Assembly: GCF_000931445.1 (NCBI RefSeq)
Contig: NZ_CP010849.1
Location: 3,410,001-3,474,000 of the forward strand
Direction: 5' to 3'
Source of the DNA: Streptomyces cyaneogriseus subsp. noncyanogenus
Lineage (GTDB): Bacteria > Actinomycetota > Actinomycetes > Streptomycetales > Streptomycetaceae
DNA length: 64,000 nucleotides
Part shown: one piece after another, positions 1 to 9,158 of the stretch
Numbering within the stretch: position 1 is the first letter of the stretch
Layout of the letters: every line of letters begins with the position of its first letter
Translations under genes and position numbers: made by a program
Notes under the pieces: generated by a model
What the model saw: only the letters and a program-made list of their open reading frames with translations
What the model was told of the DNA's origin: nothing
The model's database searches: none

Positions 1-20
1 TTCGCTCGCGTATCGCCCGG

Positions 21-117
21 GCCGTGGGGTGGGCGGTGAGGGGGACGGGGACGGGTGTGGGGGTGCGGGTGGGGGTGGGGACGGGGGCGGGAGCGGTGGT
101 GGGGCGGTGGGGGGTGG
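21..117. repeat. G-rich low-complexity spacer downstream of fruK
   Basis: The plus strand is almost entirely G with interspersed T/A/C (runs of 3-6 G), so the fruK mRNA strand here is C-rich. No convincing gene is present. In Streptomyces the fructose PTS permease gene fruA normally follows fruK, and it would lie to the left of the window. The G-runs satisfy the simple G-quadruplex pattern on the plus strand; any function is inference. Confidence 0.5.
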
Positions 118-1065
118 TCATGACGCCGGCTCCGTCAGGGGCCGGTCCTCGGGCACGTCGGCCGTGACCGTCACCGCCGCCGGGTCGAGGTCGCCCGGGG
201 CCGGCATCACGCTGCCGGGCAGCCGGACCGCCGCCGCGCCGTGGGCGACCGCGGAGGCGAGCGCCTCGGGTCCGGTGCCGCCCGCGACGAGGAATCCGGC
301 GAGGGAGGAGTCACCGGCGCCGACATTGCTGCGTACGGTGTCGACGCGGGCGTGGCCGAACCAGCTGCCCGTGTCGTCCACGAGCAGCTGGCCGTCGGCG
401 CCGAGGCTGGCGAGCACGGCCCGGGCGCCCCGCTCGCGCAGTTCCCCGGCCGCCTTCAGCGCGTCGCCCACGGTGGCCAGGGGGCGCCCGACCGCCTCCG
501 CGAGCTCCTCGGCGTTGGGCTTCACCACGTCGGGCCGCTCGCGCAGTGCCCGGAGCAGGGCCGGACCGGAGGTGTCCAGCGCGATACGGACACCGGCGGT
601 GTGCGCCCGCGCGACCAGATCGGCGTACCAGGACGGCCCGAGCCCGCGGGGCAGGCTGCCGCAGCAGGCGATCCAGTCGGCGTCGCGGGACTGCCGTCGG
701 ACCGTCTCGAGCAGGAGTTCCTGCTCCGCCGCCGACAGCTCCGGGCCCGGCGCGTTGATCTTCGTCAGGACGCCGTCCGCCTCCGCGAGGGCGATGTTGG
801 AGCGGGTGGCCCCGGCGACCGGGACCGGGGCGACCTCGATGCCCTGCGCGTCGAGCAGGTCGGCGACGAGCGCGCCCGGCGCCCCGCCCAGCGGCAGCAC
901 CGCTACCGTGCGCCGCCCGGCGGCGGCGACCGCGCGGGAGACGTTCACGCCCTTGCCGCCCGGGTCCATCCGCTCTCCGCTCGCGCGGACCACCTCGCCG
1001 CGGTCGAGGGAGGGGATCTCGTAGGTGCGGTCCAGGGACGGGTTGGGGGTGACGGTGAGGATCAT
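118..1065 (-). CDS. fruK: 1-phosphofructokinase
   Basis: PfkB-family sugar kinase of 315 aa that phosphorylates fructose 1-phosphate, the product of the fructose PTS, to fructose 1,6-bisphosphate in the cytoplasm. The N-terminus MILTVTPNPSLDRTY and the glycine-rich PGGKGVNVS at residues 35-43 are typical of FruK. The C-terminal PfkB signature NVGAGDSSLAGF (residues 247-258) supplies the catalytic base Asp252. The ATG overlaps the fruR stop codon (ATGA), so the two genes are translationally coupled in one operon transcribed leftward, presumably into fruA outside the window. FruK is favoured over other PfkB kinases by the fruR neighbour. Confidence 0.93.
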   Translation of the reverse strand: MILTVTPNPSLDRTYEIPSLDRGEVVRASGERMDPGGKGVNVSRAVAAAGRRTVAVLPLGGAPGALVADLLDAQGIEVAPVPVAGATRSNIALAEADGVLTKINAPGPELSAAEQELLLETVRRQSRDADWIACCGSLPRGLGPSWYADLVARAHTAGVRIALDTSGPALLRALRERPDVVKPNAEELAEAVGRPLATVGDALKAAGELRERGARAVLASLGADGQLLVDDTGSWFGHARVDTVRSNVGAGDSSLAGFLVAGGTGPEALASAVAHGAAAVRLPGSVMPAPGDLDPAAVTVTADVPEDRPLTEPAS

Positions 1066-1823
1066 GCGCGTACCACTTCCGTGCCGCCGCGCTCGATGGC
1101 GGCGGTGTCGTCGGGGCTCAGCCCGCTGTCGGTGATCAGGAGGTCCACGTCGTGCAGGCCGGCGAAGCGGGCGAAGTGCTCCTGGCCGTGTTTGGCGGAG
1201 TCGGCGAGCAGTACCACGCGCCGGGCGGCGGCCACGGCCGCGCGCTTGACCGCGGCCTCGGCGAGGTCGGGGGTGGTCAGCCCGTGCTCGGCCGAGAAAC
1301 CGTTGGCGGCGACGAAGAGGAGGTCGGCGCGGATCTCGCCGTAGGCGCGCAGCGCCCAGGCGTCCACGGCCGCGCGGGTGCGGTGGCGCACGCGGCCCCC
1401 GACGAGGTGGAGCTGGATGCCGGGGTGGTCCGCGAGGCGGGCCGCGATGGGCAGGCTGTGGGTGACGACGGTGAGCGACGCCTCCAGGGGGAGGGCGGCG
1501 GCGAGCCGCGCCACCGTCGTACCGGCGTCGAGGATCAGGGTGCCCTCGGTGGGCAGTTCCGCGAGGGCCGCCTGGGCGATCCGGTCCTTCTCGCCGGCCG
1601 CGGTCGACTCGCGCTCGGCGAGGTCCGGCTCGAAGTCGAGGCGCCCGGCCGGGATGGCGCCGCCGTGCACCCGGCGGACCAGTCCGGCGCGGTCGAGGGC
1701 CTTCAGGTCACGGCGGATGGTCTCGGCCGTCACCTGGAACGTCTCGGCGAGCGACAGCACGTCCACCCGGCCGCCGTCCCGGGCGAGCCGGAGGATCTCC
1801 TGCTGCCGCTCCGGCGCGTACAT
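1062..1823 (-). CDS. fruR: DeoR-family repressor of the fructose operon
   Basis: DeoR-type regulator of 253 aa: an N-terminal winged helix (residues about 6-57, with RQQEILRLAR and the recognition helix VTAETIRRDLKALDRAG) followed by the sugar-phosphate sensor domain with LDAGTTVARLA near residue 100. It is the first gene of the fruR-fruK operon, start ATG with GGAGG 8 bases upstream. Its likely effector is fructose 1-phosphate, as in other FruR/DeoR systems (inference). The promoter region carries long inverted repeats (1840-1855 and 1897-1912) that are good candidates for its own operator. Confidence 0.9.
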   Translation of the reverse strand: MYAPERQQEILRLARDGGRVDVLSLAETFQVTAETIRRDLKALDRAGLVRRVHGGAIPAGRLDFEPDLAERESTAAGEKDRIAQAALAELPTEGTLILDAGTTVARLAAALPLEASLTVVTHSLPIAARLADHPGIQLHLVGGRVRHRTRAAVDAWALRAYGEIRADLLFVAANGFSAEHGLTTPDLAEAAVKRAAVAAARRVVLLADSAKHGQEHFARFAGLHDVDLLITDSGLSPDDTAAIERGGTEVVRA

Positions 1824-1839
1824 GTCCGTTTACCTCCGG

Positions 1840-1912
1840 CCGTGCCCGAATGTGTGGTTTCACTCGGGAGGCTACGCCGTGATGTCCGGGAAGTAAACAC
1901 ATTCGGGCACGG
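1840..1912. promoter_or_regulatory. fruR operator candidate: Perfect 16-bp inverted repeat upstream of fruR
   Basis: CCGTGCCCGAATGTGT at 1840-1855 is repeated exactly in inverse orientation at 1897-1912, 41 bp apart. The flanking bases are also mirrored: CATGTCCG at 1821-1828 and CGGACATG at 1926-1933, so the 5' leader of fruR has an almost identical twin leader pointing rightward. The position directly upstream of a DeoR autoregulator suggests an operator pair that could be looped (inference). Confidence 0.6.
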
Positions 1913-2109
1913 CAGGAGAGGGAAGCGGACATGAACGGGCGGGTGCGGGGAGGGCGGGCCGGGGGTGAGGACCGGCGGCCGGGGGCGGGGGGACCCGTGA
2001 CTGACGGGGGAGTGGGCGGGGCCCGGCACCGTCGCGCCGCGCCCCGCCCGCTCCCCCGTCACCTCGCGGGGCCTGCTTCACCCCGTCGGCCGTGTCCCTC
2101 GCCCCCGGG

Positions 2110-3636
2110 TCAGAGCGCCGGCACCGGCTCCTTGTCGTGTTCCGTCCGGAGCCGCTCCCCGGCCGCCGCCTCCAGGTGCTGCGCCGGCCGCTTCGGCAGC
2201 GCGAACATCAGCAGGAAGATCGCGCCCATCACGGCGGCCACCCAGCCCAGCGCGTGCCGGAAGCCGTCGACGTAGGCGGGGCCGATCCGGGCCGGCGCCA
2301 GGTGGTCGCCGATGACCCCGAAGAAGACCACCGACACCAGGCCGAGGCCCAGCGCGTTGCCCATCTGCTGCACGGTGTTGATCAGTCCCGACGCCGCACC
2401 GGCGTGCTCACGCGGGACCTCCGACAGCACCGCGTCCGTCAGCGGGGCCACGATCAGGCCCATGCCCAGACCCATCACGACCAGCGGCAGCGCCATCTGC
2501 CAGGGGGTGATGGCGAGGCCGTACCGCCCGGCCTCCCAGACGTAGAGCAGGACGCCGGCCGCGAACGCCAGCGCGCCCGCCTGGAGCACCTTGCGCCCGA
2601 AGCGCGGGACCAGCTTCTGCACCGACAGCCCCGCGGCCGTGGACACGGCGATCGAGAACGGCACTCCCGTCAGGCCGGCCTTCAGCGGGCTCCAGCCCAG
2701 CCCCATCTGCATGTACAGCGTCCACACCAGGAAGAAGATGCCGAGCCCGACCCCGAAGACCGTCTGGACGGCGATGCCCGCCGCGAAGCTCTTCACCTTG
2801 AACAGCGACAGTTCGACCAGCGGGGACCCGTCGCGCGCCGCCTTGCGCCGCTCGTAGGCCACCAGCGCCGCGAAGACGGCGAACGCACCGGCCATGGAGA
2901 CGTACCCCCACAGCGGCCAGCCCAGCTCCCGGCCGCGGGTGAGGGGGTAGAGCAGCATCAGCAGGCCGAGGGTGACCAGGGCGACGCCGACCAGGTCCAG
3001 CCTCAGGGCGCGCGGCGCCTTGGACTCGGTGATGAAACGGCCGCCGAGGAGCAGGCCCGCGATGCCGACCGGCAGGTTGATGAGGAAGATGGGCCGCCAC
3101 TCCAGTCCGAACAGGTTCCACTCGGTCAGCAGCGCGCCGAGCAGCGGCCCGGAGACCGCGCCCAGGCCGACGACGGCCCCGAAGAGCCCGAAGACCTTGC
3201 CGCGTTCGTGCGCGGGGAAGGTGGCGTGCACGATCGACAGGACCTGCGGCACCATCAGCGCCGCCATGGCGCCCTGGAGGATGCGGGAGGCGACCAGCAT
3301 CTCCGGGTTCACGGCCAGGCCGCACAGCGCTGAAGCGATGGTGAAGCCGCCGATGCCGAACAGGAAGATCCGCTTGCGGCCGTGGATGTCGCCGAGCCGG
3401 CCGCCGGTGATCAGACCGGCGGCGAAGGCGAGCGCGTACCCGGCGGTGATCCACTGGATCTGGCCGAAGGTGGCGCCCTCGTTCCGCTGGATGGAGGGGA
3501 TGGCGATGTTGACGATCGTGACGTCGACCAGGTCCATGAAGGCCGCCGTCATCACGATCGCGAGGGCGAACCAGCGGCGCCGGTCTCCGGCGGGGGCGGG
3601 GTCCGTCGCGGTGTTCTGCTTCTGACTGAAGGACAT
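2110..3636 (-). CDS. MFS multidrug exporter, DHA2 (EmrB/QacA) type
   Basis: Integral membrane protein of 508 aa with about 14 predicted membrane segments. It begins with the DHA2 signature region MTAAFMDLVDVTIVNIAIPS (residues about 28-47), followed by the loop motif GRLGDIHGRKR near residue 82 (MFS motif A). It exports small hydrophobic compounds by proton antiport in this family; the substrate is not visible. It is divergent from the WYL regulator starting at 3699, and the 62-bp spacer holds a perfect operator-like palindrome, so that protein probably controls it. Confidence 0.9.
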   Translation of the reverse strand: MSFSQKQNTATDPAPAGDRRRWFALAIVMTAAFMDLVDVTIVNIAIPSIQRNEGATFGQIQWITAGYALAFAAGLITGGRLGDIHGRKRIFLFGIGGFTIASALCGLAVNPEMLVASRILQGAMAALMVPQVLSIVHATFPAHERGKVFGLFGAVVGLGAVSGPLLGALLTEWNLFGLEWRPIFLINLPVGIAGLLLGGRFITESKAPRALRLDLVGVALVTLGLLMLLYPLTRGRELGWPLWGYVSMAGAFAVFAALVAYERRKAARDGSPLVELSLFKVKSFAAGIAVQTVFGVGLGIFFLVWTLYMQMGLGWSPLKAGLTGVPFSIAVSTAAGLSVQKLVPRFGRKVLQAGALAFAAGVLLYVWEAGRYGLAITPWQMALPLVVMGLGMGLIVAPLTDAVLSEVPREHAGAASGLINTVQQMGNALGLGLVSVVFFGVIGDHLAPARIGPAYVDGFRHALGWVAAVMGAIFLLMFALPKRPAQHLEAAAGERLRTEHDKEPVPAL

Positions 3637-3658
3637 GTCCCCGACACTAGGCAGCCAC

Positions 3659-3677
3659 TAGGACAGATCGTGTCCTA
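3659..3677. promoter_or_regulatory. Palindromic operator between exporter and WYL regulator
   Basis: TAGGACA-GATCG-TGTCCTA is a perfect 7-5-7 palindrome 22 bp upstream of both start codons of the divergent pair (3636 minus, 3699 plus). It is the obvious candidate binding site for the WYL-domain regulator. No strong ribosome binding site precedes the ATG at 3699, so that transcript may be leaderless. Confidence 0.6.
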
Positions 3678-3698
3678 CTACTGCGGCATGCTCGGACC

Positions 3699-4667
3699 AT
3701 GACGACGGACACCCCGGCCCGGCTCCTGACGTTGCTCTCCCTCCTCCAGACGCCCCGTGAGTGGCCCGGCGGCGAACTCGCCGGACGGCTCGGGGTCTCC
3801 CGGCGCACGGTCCGGCGGGACATCGAGCGGCTCCGGGAGATCGGCTATCCGGTGCAGGCCACCAAGGGCGCCGACGGCGGCTACCGGCTGGTCGCGGGCA
3901 CGGCGATGCCGCCGCTCGTGCTGGACGACGAGGAGGCGGTGGCGATCGCGGTCGGGCTGCGCGCCGGGGCCGGTCACGCGGTGGAGGGGGTGGACGAGGC
4001 GTCGGTGCGGGCGCTGGCCAAGCTGGAACAGGTGCTGCCGTCCCGGCTGCGGCACCGGGTGGCCACGCTCCAGGCCGCGGTGACCCCGCTGACCCACGGG
4101 GACGGGCCGGGCATCGCGCCCGAGACGCTGACCGTGATGGCCTCGACGGTGGCCGGGCGGGAGCGGCTGCGGTTCGCCTACCGCGCCGGGGACGGCACCG
4201 GCACGCGGCGGCTGACCGAGCCGTACCGGCTGGTGTCGACGGGGCAGCGCTGGTACCTCGTGGCGTACGACCTCGACCGGGACGACTGGCGCACCTTCCG
4301 GGTCGACCGGGTCAGCGAACCGTTCGCGACCGGGGCCCGGTTCACTCCGCGCGAGCTGCCCACGGGGAACGCGGCGGAGTACCTGCGCCGGTCGATGCAG
4401 CGGCGCAACGACTCCTACGAGCTGGTCGTCGCCTTCGCCGCGCCTGCGGAGACCGTCGCGGCACGGCTGCCCGGCTGGCTGGGGCCGCCGGAGGCGGTGG
4501 ACGACGGGTCGTGCGTGCTGCGGACGACGGTGTCCGGCTCGATGGAGTGGATGGCCGTACGGCTGGCCATGCTCGGCCTGGACTTCCGGGTGCGGGAGCC
4601 AGAGGAACTGGTGCGCCGCGTCCGTGACCTGGGGCAGCGGATGGTGCGGGCGGCGGAGGCGGGGTGA
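3699..4667 (+). CDS. WYL-domain transcriptional regulator (YafY type)
   Basis: 322 aa: N-terminal HTH_11 winged helix (residues about 5-58, LAGRLGVSRRTVRRDIERLR and the wing GADGGYRL), central WYL domain (residues about 145-215, with RWYLVAYDLDRDDWRTFRVDR) and a C-terminal WCX region (about 235-320). WYL proteins bind small ligands or nucleic acid through the WYL domain and act as repressors or activators. The divergent MFS exporter and the shared palindrome at 3659-3677 suggest local control of efflux. Ligand unknown. Confidence 0.9.
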   Translation: MTTDTPARLLTLLSLLQTPREWPGGELAGRLGVSRRTVRRDIERLREIGYPVQATKGADGGYRLVAGTAMPPLVLDDEEAVAIAVGLRAGAGHAVEGVDEASVRALAKLEQVLPSRLRHRVATLQAAVTPLTHGDGPGIAPETLTVMASTVAGRERLRFAYRAGDGTGTRRLTEPYRLVSTGQRWYLVAYDLDRDDWRTFRVDRVSEPFATGARFTPRELPTGNAAEYLRRSMQRRNDSYELVVAFAAPAETVAARLPGWLGPPEAVDDGSCVLRTTVSGSMEWMAVRLAMLGLDFRVREPEELVRRVRDLGQRMVRAAEAG

Positions 4668-4677
4668 GGGCGGGCCC

Positions 4678-4741
4678 CGGTCCGCCGCGCCCGGGCCCCG
4701 GTCCGCCGCGCCCGCGCCCGGGGCCCGGTCCGCCGCGCCCG
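4678..4741. repeat. Three direct copies of a 16-bp GC-rich unit
   Basis: CGGTCCGCCGCGCCCG occurs at 4678-4693, 4699-4714 and 4726-4741 with variable GGCCC-rich spacers, in the 91-bp gap between the convergent WYL and TetR genes. It may act as a structured transcription terminator on both strands; no simple hairpin plus U-tract is present. Confidence 0.6.
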
Positions 4742-4758
4742 TGCCCAGGGCCCGGGCC

Positions 4759-5487
4759 TCACCGCGGCCGTGCGGCCTCGGTGAGGTCCTCCCAGGGGAA
4801 GTCGCGCAGCGCCTCCAGGTTGCGCAGGGCCAGCGCGGCCGGCCCCTGCCTGCTCTCCTCGTGTGCCGCGCACAGGGCCCACCGCTCGACGGCCACCCTG
4901 ACCGCCGCCCCGGCGATCGCGGCGGCGAAGCGCAGCCGCACGGAGTCCGCGAGCGCGGCTGCCGCCCTGTCGTCCCCCTGGGCCATCCGCTCGGCGAGGA
5001 CCTCGGTGAGGGTCCGCTCCGAGCCGTGGCACGCCTCCGCCCAGACCTTGCGCAGGGCCGGGCTGTCGTCGGCCAGGCGGACCAGGGTGCGGACCCACTC
5101 CCAGGAGGCGGCCGACACACCGGCCCCCGGGGTCAGGGTGTGGCGTGCCGCGTGCTCCAGCGCCTCGGGGAGCGAGAGCTCGGCCGGGGCGTCGCGGACC
5201 GCCTCGGCCCAGCGCTGGGCGCCCGCCGCGTAGAGGGGGGCGACGGCCTCCTCCTTGGTGGCGAAGTAGCGGTAGAAGGTGCGGGGGGCGATCCCGGCGG
5301 CCTGGGCGATGTCCTCGGCGCGGGTGGCGCGCAGCCCCAGGCGTACGAAGAGACCGGCCGCCGCGCGGGCGATCTCCATCCGGGTCTCGGCCTTGCGGCG
5401 CTCGGTCAGCGACGCGGGGGCGGCCGCCGAAGCGGAACCGCGGCGTCCGGTGGGGTCCGTGCGGGATATCGGGGTGGTGCTGCTCAC
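4759..5487 (-). CDS. TetR-family transcriptional regulator
   Basis: 242 aa. After a flexible 25-residue N-terminus, the TetR HTH spans residues about 30-76 (RMEIARAAAGLFVRLGLRAT, then IAPRTFYRYFATKEE). The C-terminal ligand domain is all-helical and rich in Ala/Arg/Leu. By position relative to hrdD this resembles S. coelicolor SCO3201 (from memory, not checked). An exact palindrome lies 21 bp upstream of the start and probably mediates autoregulation. The ligand and regulated genes are unknown. Confidence 0.9.
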   Translation of the reverse strand: MSSTTPISRTDPTGRRGSASAAAPASLTERRKAETRMEIARAAAGLFVRLGLRATRAEDIAQAAGIAPRTFYRYFATKEEAVAPLYAAGAQRWAEAVRDAPAELSLPEALEHAARHTLTPGAGVSAASWEWVRTLVRLADDSPALRKVWAEACHGSERTLTEVLAERMAQGDDRAAAALADSVRLRFAAAIAGAAVRVAVERWALCAAHEESRQGPAALALRNLEALRDFPWEDLTEAARPR

Positions 5488-5506
5488 TTCGGCAGGCTAT
5501 GTCCCT

Positions 5507-5523
5507 ATGGCAGAATCTGCCAT
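5507..5523. promoter_or_regulatory. Palindromic operator of the TetR gene
   Basis: ATGGCAGA-A-TCTGCCAT is a perfect 8-1-8 palindrome just upstream of the TetR start at 5487. Its size and placement fit a TetR dimer site covering the promoter. Confidence 0.6.
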
Positions 5524-6101
5524 CTGGCGGGCCACCCCGGGGTTCAGGTCCGGGGTGACCCGCCCTCCAGGCAGACGGGACTCAGGGCCCGGCTCTCCGA
5601 AGGCGCCCGCGTCTCCGGGCGTCCCCGGGCGGCGGACAAGCGGTGAAAGAGGGGGAGCCGGGCTCCGGCGCTCCGGGGGGGGGAGGAGCGCCGGAGCCCG
5701 GCTCGGGGAGAGTCCCAACGCTGGGGGGGGGAGAGCGTCGGGACGGGGGGTCTCGGTCCTGGGCGGGCCGGGAGCGCGGCTCCCGTCCTCCGGTCGGCGA
5801 ACTCGCCGGTCCGGCGGGCCCGACATTCTCTTTCCCGCCCTCGAACAGTTGAAGCAGCGTTACACGGCCATGTTTGCGCGGTCTTTCGCCACCCGGCGTA
5901 CGCCGCCGCACGCACCGCCCCACACCCGCCGGGCCGTCCCGGCCGCCCGGGCCCGGGGTTGCGGGACCGGGGGGCCCGACTCCCGGCCGCAAGGCCAGGA
6001 CACCGGCCGCGGGCCCGGACACCGCCGGGCCGCCGTGCGGCACGCGGTAGGGCGTGTCACGTCGGCGGCCGGTCGTCTCACGTACGTGCGGGGCGCGGGG
6101 C
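5524..6101. other. Intergenic stretch with two G-loop hairpins
   Basis: About 580 bp between the tetR promoter and the hrdD stop codon with no ORF of convincing composition. It contains a 19-bp perfect inverted repeat (5656-5674 / 5684-5702) whose loop is essentially a run of G, followed at once by a second hairpin (5712-5722 / 5734-5744, one G-T pair) whose loop is again a G-run. Together they could be a tandem terminator for a rightward transcript or a structured RNA. No gene assigned. Confidence 0.6.
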
Positions 6102-7100
<999 letters not shown>

Positions 7101-7224
7101 GCGTGCTCCCTTGCGATGATGGGTCAGCGGGTGGTCCTTCGGATGTTCGGCACCGCGTCTGCGGTTGCGGTTGTCTCCGGACCTGTCTCCGGACTCTCCA
7201 CGGGTGCCCTGCATCCGAGGGAAA

Positions 7225-7252
7225 CAACGACTGGAATCCGGACAGAATTCCC
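7225..7252 (-). promoter_or_regulatory. SigR-type promoter of hrdD
   Basis: Reading the minus strand, GGGAAT is followed after exactly 18 bases by GTTG, matching the thiol-stress sigma factor SigR consensus (GGGAAT-N18-GTT). The predicted start would be near 7217, giving a leader of about 117 nt before the hrdD ATG. Reports that hrdD responds to ECF sigma factors are established; the site in this genome is read from sequence. Confidence 0.75.
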
Positions 7253-7253
7253 A

Positions 7254-7612
7254 ACCCGCCCCTCGATTTTTCTGATCATGCAGTACCCTGTCCGGCCACA
7301 CGCCAGGATGCGGCGCCGACGGGTCGCCGGAGGTCCAGGTCAGGGCGAGGGTCAGGGGTGGCGTCAGGGCCCTGGGGGAGCCTCGGTCACCGTGTGATTG
7401 AGTTGCCGGTCACACCCGGGAACGGCCCCGCCCCGGCCGCCACTCCCCTCCCCCGGACGGTGCGCCTCGCCCCCGTAGACGACGCCCGCCGGCCCAGGGT
7501 TGCCCGGCCGCACGAACCGGCCCGGCGATCAGCGCTCGGCACTCGGCGCTCGGCACTCGGCGCGCCCGAATCGACGCTCGGGTGTCAGCACGCACGACTC
7601 GGCGCGCGGCGC
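7254..7612. other. Intergenic region upstream of hrdD
   Basis: About 360 bp between the hrdD promoter and the stop codon of the dioxygenase gene. It starts moderately AT-rich and includes a short tandem CTCGGCACTCGGCG-type repeat near 7530-7560. No gene is supported here. Confidence 0.5.
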
Positions 7613-8398
7613 TCAGCCGAACTGCACCGACCGCTTCGCCAGCCCCATCCAGAAGCCCTCGATCACGGACCGCTGGGTGTCCAGCTCGCCCGCCGCGTCG
7701 GCCGCCCCCATGGTCACGAACAGGGGGGCGAAGTGCTCGGTGCGCGGATGGGCGAGCAGCCCCGCCGGGGAGGTGCGGGTGAAGTCGAGCAGCGCGTCCA
7801 CGTCGCCCTCCTCCAGCGCTCGCCGGCCCCAGTCGTCGAACTCGGCGGACCACGCGGGCACCCCGCCCTGCCGCAGCGCGGCCAGGTTGTGGGTGAAGAA
7901 GCCGGAGCCGACGATCAGCACGCCCTCGTCGCGCAGCGGGGCGAGCCTGCGGCCGATGTCCATCAGCCCGGCGGGGTCGAGGGTCGGCAGGGAGACCTGG
8001 AGGACCGAGATGTCGGCGCCGGGGTACATCTCCACGAGCGGGACGTAGGCGCCGTGGTCGAGACCGCGGTCCGGGAAGTCCTGCACCGGCCGCCCGGGGG
8101 CGCGCAGCAGCTTCCGTACGGACTCCGCGAGCTCCGGTGCGCCGGGGGCCTCGTACCGCACCCGGTAGTAGTGCTCCGGGAAGCCCCAGAAGTCGTAGAC
8201 GAGCGGGACGGTCCGGGTGGCACCGAGGGCGAGCGGGGCCTCCTCCCAGTGGGCGGAGACCACGAGGATCGCCCGGGGGCGGGGCAGGCCGGCCGCCCAG
8301 GCGGCCAGTTCGCCGGGCCAGACCGGGTCGTCGGCGAGCGGCGGGGCGCCGTGGCTGAGGTAGAGGGCGGGCATGCGGTCGGGGGCGGCGGTGGACAT
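7613..8398 (-). CDS. Class III extradiol (LigB/DODA-type) dioxygenase
   Basis: 261 aa from ATG at 8398; the longer open frame upstream lacks family features. DODA-type enzymes open catecholic rings using Zn or Fe. Candidate metal and catalytic histidines are His16 (LSHGAPP), His50 (VVSAHWE), His115 (DHGAYVPL), His170 (GFFTHN) and His222 (TEHFAPL), in the order typical of YgiD-like proteins. It is divergent from a MarR regulator with paired motifs between them, which suggests induction by an aromatic or quinone ligand (inference). Substrate not evident. Confidence 0.88.
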   Translation of the reverse strand: MSTAAPDRMPALYLSHGAPPLADDPVWPGELAAWAAGLPRPRAILVVSAHWEEAPLALGATRTVPLVYDFWGFPEHYYRVRYEAPGAPELAESVRKLLRAPGRPVQDFPDRGLDHGAYVPLVEMYPGADISVLQVSLPTLDPAGLMDIGRRLAPLRDEGVLIVGSGFFTHNLAALRQGGVPAWSAEFDDWGRRALEEGDVDALLDFTRTSPAGLLAHPRTEHFAPLFVTMGAADAAGELDTQRSVIEGFWMGLAKRSVQFG

Positions 8399-8466
8399 GA
8401 CGGCGGCTCCCTCGGGTCGGGCTCGAACGAGGACTCGAACGTGCACTGCCTGCCGCGCGACCGGCA

Positions 8467-8524
8467 GTACTTGAGACTTCAATCTCTCCCTCACCCTAGG
8501 CCACTTTTGTTTAAGCTTCAAGTA
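8467..8524. promoter_or_regulatory. Inverted MarR half-sites between dioxygenase and marR
   Basis: TACTTGAGACTTCAAT begins at 8467, and its relative TACTTGAAGCTTAAAC lies on the opposite strand ending near 8524. Both are partly palindromic TTGA/TTCAA-type sites and flank the divergent promoters. They are likely binding sites for the MarR protein encoded from 8547. Confidence 0.5.
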
Positions 8525-8546
8525 GCGGTCTCGTAGAGTGGGATAC
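8510..8546 (+). promoter_or_regulatory. Leaderless promoter of the marR gene
   Basis: TAGAGT at 8534-8539 is a plausible -10 box ending 7 bp before the ATG at 8547, with TTTAAG (8510-8515) as -35 at 18-bp spacing. No Shine-Dalgarno sequence precedes the ATG, so the mRNA probably starts at the initiation codon. Confidence 0.5.
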
Positions 8547-9062
8547 ATGAACATGGCACCCACATCCGCACCCGCGCAGGAGCCCCGCTGGCTCACCGAC
8601 GAGGAGCAGCGTGTCTGGCGCTCGTACATCGAGGCCGCCACCCTGCTGGAGGACCATCTGGACCGCCAGCTCCAGCGTGACGCCGGTATGCCGCACATCT
8701 ACTACGGCCTGCTGGTCAAGCTGGCCGAGTGCCCGCGCCGGCGGCTGCGGATGACGGAGCTGGCCAGGCACGCGAAGATCACCCGCTCACGCCTCTCGCA
8801 CGCCATCGCGCGCCTGGAGAAGAACGGCTGGGTACGCCGCGAGGACTGCCCCTCCGACAAGCGGGGCCAGTTCGCCGTGCTGACCGACGAGGGGTACGAG
8901 GTGCTGAGCCGGACCGCGCCGGGCCATGTGGCCGCCGTACGGCAGGCGGTCTTCGAGCGGCTCTCCCCCGCACAGCAGCGGTCCCTCGGCGAGATCATGC
9001 GGATCATCGCCGAGGGACTCCAGCCCAGTGAAGCGGGTGCGGACCTGCCCTGGCTGCGCTGA
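8547..9062 (+). CDS. MarR-family transcriptional regulator
   Basis: 171 aa. The winged helix spans residues about 50-120 with MTELARHAKITRSRLSHAIA, then the wing GWVRREDCPSDKRGQFAVLT; DxR motifs of this type (CPSDKRG) contact the minor groove in MarR proteins. A GTG nine bases upstream is possible, but the ATG fits a leaderless transcript. It is divergent from the ring-opening dioxygenase and probably represses it until an aromatic ligand binds. The conserved Cys in REDCPSDKR could be redox-sensitive (inference). Confidence 0.88.
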   Translation: MNMAPTSAPAQEPRWLTDEEQRVWRSYIEAATLLEDHLDRQLQRDAGMPHIYYGLLVKLAECPRRRLRMTELARHAKITRSRLSHAIARLEKNGWVRREDCPSDKRGQFAVLTDEGYEVLSRTAPGHVAAVRQAVFERLSPAQQRSLGEIMRIIAEGLQPSEAGADLPWLR

Positions 9063-9089
9063 GCGCGCGCCGGGGCAGGTCCGCTGGGG

Positions 9090-9125
9090 GCGTACGGACG
9101 GGGCGTCCCCTCCCCGTCCGTACGC
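9090..9125. terminator. Bidirectional hairpin terminator
   Basis: A 14-bp perfect stem GCGTACGGACGGGG (9090-9103) pairs with 9112-9125 around an 8-nt loop, between the convergent marR and MFS genes. Confidence 0.7.
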
Positions 9126-9158
9126 GGCGGCCCGAAGGGTACGTCGGGAGCGCCGCCG

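Noticed and set aside
1931..2275. Plus-strand frame starting at the mirrored fruR leader (114 codons)
   Set aside because: It has a leader resembling that of fruR, but the product is Gly/Arg/Pro low-complexity and its 3' half overlaps the opposite-strand MFS gene.
4678..4741. CRISPR-like reading of the 16-bp direct repeats
   Set aside because: Only three copies with 5-11 bp GC-rich spacers and no cas genes; a simple tandem duplication explains them.
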